The notes beneath the pieces were generated by a model, which saw nothing but the letters and a program-made list of their open reading frames with translations, did not search any database and was not told the origin of the DNA. The position numbers were made by a program, and so were the translations under genes. From contig JAKAGP010000014.1 of NCBI GenBank assembly GCA_021825785.1, positions 1 to 11,985 of the forward strand: a DNA stretch of 11,985 bases. The letters run 5' to 3'. Source of the stretch: Nitrospirota bacterium. Its GTDB lineage: Bacteria; Nitrospirota; Thermodesulfovibrionia; Thermodesulfovibrionales; JdFR-88. This document shows, in pieces, positions 4,702 to 10,714 of this stretch (its first letter is position 1; each line of letters begins with the position of its first letter).

Positions 4702-7700
4702 ATGAAACATCAAGCAATCAACACAGACGAATTTTTAGGCTTGTTTAAAAGAACTTTTCGAGGAAGGCAGGATGTTGTTCCAGAGAAATATGAAGACGGC
4801 TGGAGTATTATTTGTCAAAATAAATTTGAAGCTGGAGTCTGCCGCATCAAGCCTAAAGTAAAAAAGCCATGCGAAAACTGTCCATGGGAAAAACATGCTT
4901 ATATTTCAGATGACCTAATCAAAAAGCATTTCAATGGTGATCATTTTCTTGGTGTCTACCCCTTGTTGCTGGACGAGACATGCAATTTCATTGCTGCCGA
5001 TTTCGACAATCATGACAGCACTAAAGATCCCCTCAAGGATGTCAAAGCTTTATACGAGGCTTGCGAATATCAAGACCTACCCATGTATCTCTTTAGATCC
5101 AAGTCCGGAAAGGGTTTTCATTCCTATCTGTTCTTCGATTCTGGTATCCCGGCTTGGAAGGCCCGTATGGTAATGGACGCGCTGCTGGAGGAAGCCAGAC
5201 TAAAAGGTGAGGAAGTCGAAAAATCAAGCTTTTGCAGCATGTATCCCAGCCAAGACCGCATTCCCGGCAAGGATGGGGTCGGCAGCCTCATCGCTCTTCC
5301 TTTCCAGGGGAAAGCCATGGAACAAGGAAACACCCTGTTCTTGGACCCGAAGACGGGCTTTTCGGAACCTTTTGCGGATCAACTTGCGGTCTTGAAAGAT
5401 CTCAAGCGAGTTTCCGAAGCCGAACTTGACCGGTTGATCTCAGAATGGAACTTGAAACCCAAAAAACAGGCTTCGACCAAACCACATAACCCTGAGAATT
5501 CAGTAACGAATGGCGATGATCGTTTGGAAAAGGTCTTCAAATGTGATTTCCTCCTGCACGCCTACCAAAACCAGTCTGAAATCACCGAGCCCCTCTGGTA
5601 CGCGATGCTCACAAATGTTAGTCGTATTGGCCAAGGCGCCACCGACCTTTGCCATGAGTTCTCCCGTCAATACCCGAAATACTCCCGGCAAGAAACAGAC
5701 GCCAAGATCCTCCAGGCCATGAATGCCTCCCCTCATACATGCGAGTACATAAAGGGGCTTGGTTTTGACTGCGGCAAAGACTGCGGCGTGAAGGCACCCA
5801 TTGTCCTTGTCCTGAAGGGAGCCCGTAGAAAGGAAATTCCCCAATTGAATCTCAAGACTCAACCACCTGCCCCGGTTCAAGACCGTGAGGCGCCCATCTA
5901 CCATGACCCCGCAACCGAGTACGCAGACCGCAGGGTTAAAAAGGCCCTTCCCGAGGCCCCGGTTTCCGGCAAGCTCATAATTCCACCCAACTGGGAGCTG
6001 AGCATGAAAGGAGGGCTTGTAAAGGTTTCCGTCAAGAGGAACCACGAAGGGGAAGGATGCGAGGAAGAAACCGAAGTGGCCCCTGTTCCTGTACTCATCT
6101 CCGGACGGATGATCGACATGGAAACCGGCGATGAAATCGTTTCTCTTGTCTGGTATCGTGATAATGCCTGGGTGTCCAAGCTCGTAGAAAGGGAAAAGAT
6201 TTCGAGAACCGCCGACATTACCAAGTTGGCCGCACAAGGGTTTCCTTCGAATTCGCTGAATGCAAAGCCCATGGTGGAGTACCTGGCCGATTTCGAAGCC
6301 GCAAATATCAAATACCTCCCCAAAGGGCGTATTAGCAAGCATCTTGGATGGCAGAAGAACCTCAAGGGGTTCTTGCTCGGCAATACCTATTTCTCGGCAT
6401 CCGGGGAGATTGCCGTGGAAGGCCCGTTGGACTTTTCCTCAGAGGCCTGGCCAACAGAGCGCATTGTTTTCCGCGGGCAGGACAATGGGAATGACCAAGT
6501 GGCCAAAGGCTATTCGGTCAAGGGTTCCTACTCGGTATGGTTGGATTGCATGAACCAACTCCACGTCTACCCGAGGGTAGTTTCCGCGATGTATTTCTCA
6601 ATAGCGGCCCCGCTTCTCAGCATCATTGATGCTCCAAATTTCACCGTAGATTGGTCCTATTCCACATCTACGGGCAAGACGACTGCCTTGCGGGTTGGAG
6701 TGTCCGTCTGGGGTAATCCAGATGAGAACTCATCAGAGACCGGATTACATACCTGGAACAGCACCACGGTGAGCATCGGCCGGATCGCATCCATGCTGAA
6801 CGGGTTGCCATTTTTCCTTGATGACACAAAGCTGGCCGGGGCGGGGAAGAACAGGGATATTGCCGCTTCTTCGGTGGTTCAGACCCTCTACAATATGAGC
6901 AGTGGCCAGGATAGAAGCCGCGGCTCTCTCCATGGCCTCCAGCAGCGTGGTTCATGGCGCACCATTCTTTTGACCAATGGGGAGCAGTCCGCCGTGGACT
7001 TCACCCATGACGGGGGATCACGTGGCCGGGCAGTAACCCTCTGGGGCTCTCCCTTTGGCAAAACAGATGAAGAAACCGGGCTTTTTGTGTCCAATATCAA
7101 CCGACTCATCAAACAGAACCACGGTCATGCGGGACGGTTATGGATAGAATATATTCTTAAAAACAGGCAGTTCTGGCCCGAATGGAAAAGCGCCTACCAG
7201 GCCAACATCGAAAAATACGCCAAGCTCGCGGGAAATAATTCCATTGCGGCGAGAGTTTCGGAATTCATTGCGGTCCTGGCCACGGTTATCCCTATAGCCC
7301 AAGAAGCATTGCCCGGCATTCGGACGGACATTGACCCCGAGGCCATAGTCAATCCGATCTGGGCCTCCGCCCTTGCCGTTGCCGATGATTCCGACCGTGC
7401 AACCGTAGCCCTGAGGGTCCTCTATTCCTGGGCCGCTACAAATCAGTCATCCTTCTGGGGCAGGCACCAGGAGTTCGATGGTGATCCAAGACCCCCAAAT
7501 GGTGGTTGGGCCGGTTCCTGGAAACGGGAAAACTGGGAGTTCATTGCTTTCGATACGGGTAAGGCAAAAAGGATTCTCAAGGATGAAGGCTTTGATGTCG
7601 AATCCATTCTGAAAACCTTTAAGGATAGAGATTGGCTTTCCACAGACAGGTCTGGAAGAGGAAAGAATGTCAGGATTCAAGATGTACCAACCACTTGCTA

Positions 7701-7758
7701 CTGTATCAGAAAATCAATAATTGATAAAATAATAGGAGACTCGACAGAAGGTGACTGA
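4702..7758 (+). CDS. Primase-helicase: TOTE-type AEP primase + DUF927-type ATPase
   Basis: A 1018-residue replication protein. ATG 4702 is chosen over the in-frame TTG at 4696 because AAGGAGG (4686-4692) lies 9 nt before it. The N-terminus (about 1-250) matches the archaeo-eukaryotic primase of TOTE conflict systems: cysteines C38, C47, C57, C60 that could hold zinc, GVYPLL, then AADFD with D100 and D102 as the metal-binding motif, KSGKGFH with H140, and SLIALPFQGKAM. The middle (about 285-366) resembles the PriCT linker and ends in cysteines 347, 357, 361. From residue 424 a DUF927-type ATPase follows: Walker A STSTGKTT at 654-661 (K659), Walker B PFFLDD with D707/D708, and a conserved LTNGEQ. 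The C-terminal 190 residues look like a substrate-binding region. It would start DNA synthesis and unwind the origin, fitting the repeat region just after the gene. The domain calls are strong; a true TOTE conflict role is not implied. Confidence 0.9.
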   Translation: MKHQAINTDEFLGLFKRTFRGRQDVVPEKYEDGWSIICQNKFEAGVCRIKPKVKKPCENCPWEKHAYISDDLIKKHFNGDHFLGVYPLLLDETCNFIAADFDNHDSTKDPLKDVKALYEACEYQDLPMYLFRSKSGKGFHSYLFFDSGIPAWKARMVMDALLEEARLKGEEVEKSSFCSMYPSQDRIPGKDGVGSLIALPFQGKAMEQGNTLFLDPKTGFSEPFADQLAVLKDLKRVSEAELDRLISEWNLKPKKQASTKPHNPENSVTNGDDRLEKVFKCDFLLHAYQNQSEITEPLWYAMLTNVSRIGQGATDLCHEFSRQYPKYSRQETDAKILQAMNASPHTCEYIKGLGFDCGKDCGVKAPIVLVLKGARRKEIPQLNLKTQPPAPVQDREAPIYHDPATEYADRRVKKALPEAPVSGKLIIPPNWELSMKGGLVKVSVKRNHEGEGCEEETEVAPVPVLISGRMIDMETGDEIVSLVWYRDNAWVSKLVEREKISRTADITKLAAQGFPSNSLNAKPMVEYLADFEAANIKYLPKGRISKHLGWQKNLKGFLLGNTYFSASGEIAVEGPLDFSSEAWPTERIVFRGQDNGNDQVAKGYSVKGSYSVWLDCMNQLHVYPRVVSAMYFSIAAPLLSIIDAPNFTVDWSYSTSTGKTTALRVGVSVWGNPDENSSETGLHTWNSTTVSIGRIASMLNGLPFFLDDTKLAGAGKNRDIAASSVVQTLYNMSSGQDRSRGSLHGLQQRGSWRTILLTNGEQSAVDFTHDGGSRGRAVTLWGSPFGKTDEETGLFVSNINRLIKQNHGHAGRLWIEYILKNRQFWPEWKSAYQANIEKYAKLAGNNSIAARVSEFIAVLATVIPIAQEALPGIRTDIDPEAIVNPIWASALAVADDSDRATVALRVLYSWAATNQSSFWGRHQEFDGDPRPPNGGWAGSWKRENWEFIAFDTGKAKRILKDEGFDVESILKTFKDRDWLSTDRSGRGKNVRIQDVPTTCYCIRKSIIDKIIGDSTEGD

Positions 7759-7777
7759 TTTTGTTTTCTCTATCTGG

Positions 7778-7814
7778 CGAGGTTAGAAGTTCCGAAAAAC
7801 TCTAACCTCGTTTT
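7778..7814 (+). terminator. 10-bp inverted repeat after the primase-helicase gene
   Basis: CGAGGTTAGA (7778-7787) and TCTAACCTCG (7801-7810) are a perfect 10-bp inverted repeat with a 13-nt loop, followed by TTTT. It could be the gene's terminator. The arms contain the TCTAAC/GTTAGA hexamer that recurs across this region, so it may also be part of the origin. Confidence 0.65.
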
Positions 7815-8053
7815 AACCTATTATTTTTCAATATTTCCAAGTGATTACCAACACAATACATAATAGGTTATAGGTTATTGTATAAAAGTATATGGTAATT
7901 ATCATTGGATGATGATTATAAAATTATTAAAATATTCGATATGTATTCTCTTGGCTCTAACCCCCCTAACTTTCTAACAAAGCAAGATAACGTATACAAA
8001 TCATTGTACTAATTGACGAAACAGAGCGTTAGAGCTTTTGTAAGGGTTCTAAC
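7782..8053. other. Candidate replication origin: AT-rich region with six TCTAAC/GTTAGA repeats
   Basis: The non-coding stretch of about 340 bp after the primase-helicase gene (7759-8096) is clearly AT-rich relative to the genes around it. It contains the hexamer TCTAAC or its complement at 7782-7787, 7801-7806, 7956-7961, 7973-7978, 8028-8033 and 8048-8053, plus a CCTAAC at 7965-7970 and a tandem TAGGTTA at 7864-7877. Repeats of one short sequence next to AT-rich DNA and beside a replication initiator or primase gene are typical of iteron origins. I see no DnaA box matching TTATNCACA. The origin role is inference. Confidence 0.5.
7814..7870. repeat. 11-bp inverted repeat in the origin-like region
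   Basis: TAACCTATTAT (7814-7824) is the exact complement of ATAATAGGTTA (7860-7870), with 35 nt between. The right arm runs into a tandem copy of TAGGTTA (7864-7870 and 7871-7877). Such spaced arms could bind an initiator dimer or fold a cruciform. Confidence 0.6.
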
Positions 8054-8096
8054 CTGCAACCCACGAAAAAGCAATTAAGCTATTTTTGAACTGATT

Positions 8097-8285
8097 ATGG
8101 ATCAACCATGCCGATTGGAACCTGACGATGCCGGTAGAGAAGCTTTTGTTGGAAAGGTTCCGATAGGCCACGAAAAAGCGAAGAATCTTCGTTTTTTCCT
8201 GACGGAAAGGGCCATTAAGGGCCTGTTTGCGGACGCCGCATTAACGGATTATCGGTTGTATGAGCTATTTGGAGAGGACGAGTGA
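8097..8285 (+). CDS. Doubtful small ORF (62 aa), no homology recognised
   Basis: The frame 8097-8285 would encode a 62-residue charged protein ending FGEDE. It has no Shine-Dalgarno before its ATG. It is overlapped by a strong hairpin with a T-tract (8173-8197), which is unusual inside a gene. It could be a real small protein, or an open frame in a non-coding leader of the next gene; I lean to the second. Confidence 0.25.
   Translation: MDQPCRLEPDDAGREAFVGKVPIGHEKAKNLRFFLTERAIKGLFADAALTDYRLYELFGEDE
8173..8197 (+). terminator. Terminator-like hairpin, copy 2 of the repeated module
   Basis: A five-base A run (8173-8177) plus G8178, CGAAG (8179-8183), loop AAT, CTTCG (8187-8191) and six T (8192-8197) make an 11-bp stem with a U-tract when transcribed. 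It differs from the copy at 3368-3390 by one added G, one C-to-A change (which restores a base pair) and one extra T. It would work in both directions. Confidence 0.55.
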
Positions 8286-8388
8286 GGACGGATGAGGCGC
8301 CATGAAGCCAAAAGCAATGCTATCAACTGATTTAATTGGAATTTATTCTCCACAGCATATAGAATACCACCCCAAAGGAGGTATCAAG

Positions 8389-8646
8389 ATGAGCGTATGG
8401 AAACCCGAAGAAATCATGGTCCACAAGGATGTCCAGGACGATCCTGTCACGGAACATTTTTTAAGCCAGTGCCCAGGAGTGCCGGTTAGAATGGTGGCCT
8501 CTTCACGGGCAAATGACGTGGTGGCGGCATCCGGAGTTCTTTCCCGGGCCGGCGGTTCCATCCTCGAAAAGGTACTAGCCGGGAAAAAGGTGGTCTTCAT
8601 CTCCCCGGCTGGAAGAGCCGTGGATGTTTTCGAGATGCCCGGATGA
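8389..8646 (+). CDS. N-terminal fragment resembling SplB-like radical SAM proteins
   Basis: An 85-residue frame starting at ATG 8389, 7 nt after AAAGGAGG (8374-8381); an in-frame ATG at 8302 has no SD. The sequence (WKPEEIMVHKDV, DDPVT, CPGVPV, KKVVFISPAGRAVDVFEMP) resembles, from memory, the first domain of the spore-photoproduct-lyase-like radical SAM family, which normally continues with PDD and then the CxxxCxxC iron-sulfur motif. Here the frame ends at PG-stop, before any cluster cysteine. Removing one G of the GG at 8641-8642 would instead give EMPDD, as in the longer homologues, so a frameshift or truncation is likely. The fragment cannot be an active radical SAM enzyme. It may be a remnant or a reused domain. 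Confidence 0.6.
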   Translation: MSVWKPEEIMVHKDVQDDPVTEHFLSQCPGVPVRMVASSRANDVVAASGVLSRAGGSILEKVLAGKKVVFISPAGRAVDVFEMPG

Positions 8647-8701
8647 TGCCCTTACTTTTGTCTCCAAGCGGCATCCCATTGAACTTGATGTCATTGCCAC
8701 C

Positions 8702-9004
8702 TTATTCTTTTTCGAAAATTTCTATTTTGATATTTTTGTTGATTATCTCCGATGGAATTAGCCATTCCCTATAACTTATCCCTTCTTGTTTCCATTCGTA
8801 ATAATTAAGCTCTTCTTCCATTAGGGGTGTTGTGATTTTCAAAACTATCTCTCCTTGTGGTCCTTCGTTCGCATCAAGAGGTATATTTGAAAACCAAACC
8901 CCTGTATATTCGTGCCTCGTTCCATACGTGCCTGTTGCATCTTTAAATCCATAAGTTATTATTGCTTGTGCGGCTTCCTCTGTCGTGGTATGAAATAAAA
9001 TCAT
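8702..9004 (-). CDS. Small protein with possible ADP-ribosyltransferase-like fold
   Basis: A 100-residue protein starting at ATG 9004; AAAGGAA stands about 8 nt upstream on the minus strand. The sequence begins ILFHTTTEEAAQAIITYGF, then GVWFSNIPLD, a strand (GEIVLKI), and YREWLIP. This H-T/S start, the helix ending in GF, and a W-x-S-x-x-P-L-D turn recall the ART-like fold of small transferases and of some toxins. The remembered family is uncharacterised. I cannot place a catalytic glutamate with confidence. The gene is much more AT-rich than its GC-rich neighbours, which suggests recent acquisition (a cargo gene). The last gene of the minus arm, it ends near the convergence point at about 8650-8700. 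The family assignment is tentative. Confidence 0.6.
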   Translation of the reverse strand: MILFHTTTEEAAQAIITYGFKDATGTYGTRHEYTGVWFSNIPLDANEGPQGEIVLKITTPLMEEELNYYEWKQEGISYREWLIPSEIINKNIKIEIFEKE

Positions 9005-9190
9005 GTGAGGTTCCTTTCATGTCTCTGAAATATACCAGACCGCCATGGTTGTGAAGGGTCCCCAGTTCAAGCTTTATTATCCGACATCGTTCATGTGCTC
9101 CGCAATCTTCTGATTCGTCATTCTCCACCTTTCCTTGGGTTTCCGGTACAGTTTCTTTCCTGGAGGTGGTTGCCCGGAATGGAAATCACT

Positions 9191-9793
9191 TCAGGCCCAC
9201 TCTGCCGGCACCAACCGGGATCCCGTATGGGTGATGTCCATGATCCGATGGTCCGCGTCTGTGGTAAAAGCTCGGTACGGCTCGCTTTCGCACCTGCACC
9301 TTGGGCCGATTATGAACAGCCAGCGCGCACCGGGAAACCTCGCCATCCGGTCCTCCAGTTCTTTCCCCTGCTTCAGCTTGTCAATTCGCTTCTGAAGCAT
9401 TTTATCAATGGATCTCCTTCGGGAGTCGAAGTTGAAGTAGGTCGCGATGACGCGCAGGTCGCACACCACGTGGCACAGTTTGCAGAGTTCGTCGTCCCAG
9501 TTGTCCATGTTCTCATGCTCAAAGGCCACCTTCATGCACCAGTTATTACTGCCGTCCCGTTCATAGGCGATGAGGTCGATGTTCATATACTCGGCCTGCA
9601 CCTTGAGGCCGAAGCCGCCTTTTGACTTGGGCTTTTCGCAGACATCCTTGGCGATCTTCATGGCAACGGGAGTCCAGTCAGGGTGATGCTTGTACCTCTG
9701 GTGACAGCCAGTCACCTGGCCTTCGGCAAGCAGCCGGGCGGAGTAGAGAGTCCAGAAGTCCTCCGGGCTCGGGGATAGCGGCAACTTGCCCAT
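9191..9793 (-). CDS. Unknown 200-aa protein with possible nuclease-like core
   Basis: I chose ATG 9793 (first residues MGKLPLS) because GAGGAG lies 6 nt upstream; the frame could also start 14 residues earlier at 9835. The protein (200 residues) is unrecognised. The most conserved-looking part is residues 68-112: E68, then NIDLIAY with D73, then a W and AFEHEN (E92, E94), then DELCKLCHVVCDLRVIATYF. A strand with Asp followed by a strand with E-x-E/K is how PD-(D/E)xK nuclease cores look, but a lysine is missing, so this is only a suggestion. The segment with CKLCHVVCD and the later GPRCRC hold a cysteine set that might bind metal. The gene lies 91 nt after the 143-aa gene. Confidence 0.65.
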   Translation of the reverse strand: MGKLPLSPSPEDFWTLYSARLLAEGQVTGCHQRYKHHPDWTPVAMKIAKDVCEKPKSKGGFGLKVQAEYMNIDLIAYERDGSNNWCMKVAFEHENMDNWDDELCKLCHVVCDLRVIATYFNFDSRRRSIDKMLQKRIDKLKQGKELEDRMARFPGARWLFIIGPRCRCESEPYRAFTTDADHRIMDITHTGSRLVPAEWA

Positions 9794-9884
9794 GGTTCGC
9801 TCCTCTTTTTCTCTTCCTGAGTTAAAGGCTTTCATCAGCGACGGCTGCGGACGATATTCCCGAAATCCTGTGAATGCGGCTCAG

Positions 9885-10316
9885 CTATAGCCTTAACTCC
9901 CCCATGAGCCCGCCTTTACCGATGAGGTGAATCTCAATCTGCACGCCGCTTTGCTTGATGGCCAGCAGGTTGTCAGCCCATTTCTCATAGTCGCTCACCC
10001 ACCAGGAGTCGGTCACGATCACCATCTGCTTGGTCCGTCCAGGGCATCTGCCTTGTATATGCCGGACAATCGTGGGAAAGAGCTCCGAAAAAGGCAGATG
10101 CCCACGTTTGCGACCCCGGAGCAAGCCATTCAAGGACACGGCCACGAGCAACTCGCGGCACGGCCCCTTGGCCTCTCCTTCCGGGTAGCAGTTGCACTCG
10201 TCTCCAGGAGGCAGTAACCGGGCCACCAAGTCGGGAATGCCGGCGGCATCGATTCCGCCTTCCTGGGATGCCTCTTCCGCCAGTCTGTGGGCCAAAGCGG
10301 CAAACGGACTGTTCAT
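9885..10316 (-). CDS. Unknown 143-aa protein with VWA-like C-terminal segment
   Basis: The start ATG 10316 is preceded by CAGGAG 7 nt upstream on the minus strand. The N-terminal helix is rich in Ala and Leu. Three cysteines (C41, C43, C53 in CNC and GPC) form a small possible metal site. From about residue 95 the sequence KQMVIVTDSWWVSDYEKW, with VQIEIHLIGKG further on, reads as a strand, a D-containing turn and a helix, as in von Willebrand factor A or Rossmann-like domains. No complete MIDAS motif (DxSxS) is present. The function is unknown. Confidence 0.6.
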   Translation of the reverse strand: MNSPFAALAHRLAEEASQEGGIDAAGIPDLVARLLPPGDECNCYPEGEAKGPCRELLVAVSLNGLLRGRKRGHLPFSELFPTIVRHIQGRCPGRTKQMVIVTDSWWVSDYEKWADNLLAIKQSGVQIEIHLIGKGGLMGELRL

Positions 10317-10393
10317 AGTTCAACTCCTGGGTTTAGAGTCTTCGCGGCTTCTTCCATGCAGTCGATGTGATCTTGGCCGTCGGATAACAGTCC

Positions 10394-10681
10394 CTAAAAG
10401 AACCCGATATTTATATAATGCGCCTCATCCAAAGGGAAGGGGTCACTTTCGGTCCAGCCCTCCTGGCGGAGATCGGATTGGATGTGCCGGCGGGCCACCT
10501 TGGCGGCCGGCGCCCCGAAAAGGTTCGCCACTTCCCGAATGCCGGCCTCGTGGTGGCGCACCCGGCGGTGACGCATGCCATATTTGGGAGTACCCATGAA
10601 GGCGTCCAGCCAACGGTGCACTTCCTCGAACCGCCCACCGAATAGCTTTTCCGACTCCGCACAATGCTCTTCGAAGGTCAT
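10394..10681 (-). CDS. DUF6915-like small protein
   Basis: A 95-residue protein with ATG 10681 and AGGAGAGGA upstream. It contains FEEVHRWLDAF, KYGMRHRRVRHHEAGIREV and ESDPFP, a pattern I associate with the DUF6915 family of uncharacterised, histidine/arginine-rich proteins. No enzymatic motif is known to me. It starts 33 nt after the DnaE-like stop codon, so it probably shares that gene's transcript; the assignment is from memory and moderate. Confidence 0.6.
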   Translation of the reverse strand: MTFEEHCAESEKLFGGRFEEVHRWLDAFMGTPKYGMRHRRVRHHEAGIREVANLFGAPAAKVARRHIQSDLRQEGWTESDPFPLDEAHYINIGFF

Positions 10682-10714
10682 GTTGATGTCCTCTCCTGCT
10701 CCCTATCTACGTTT

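Noticed and set aside
4419..4717. Minus-strand frames of about 95 codons around the gap before the primase-helicase gene
   Set aside because: Two overlapping frames covering a terminator and the opposite strand of a gene, with no SD or homology.
7759..8096. Search for DnaA boxes and tRNA or sRNA genes in the AT-rich region
   Set aside because: No match to TTATNCACA and no cloverleaf could be read. The repeats are better explained as iterons.
8943..9128. 61-codon minus-strand frame overlapping the start of the ART-like gene
   Set aside because: It starts with GTG, overlaps the better-supported gene by about 60 nt and matches nothing I recognise. It could be a decayed gene, but I cannot support it.
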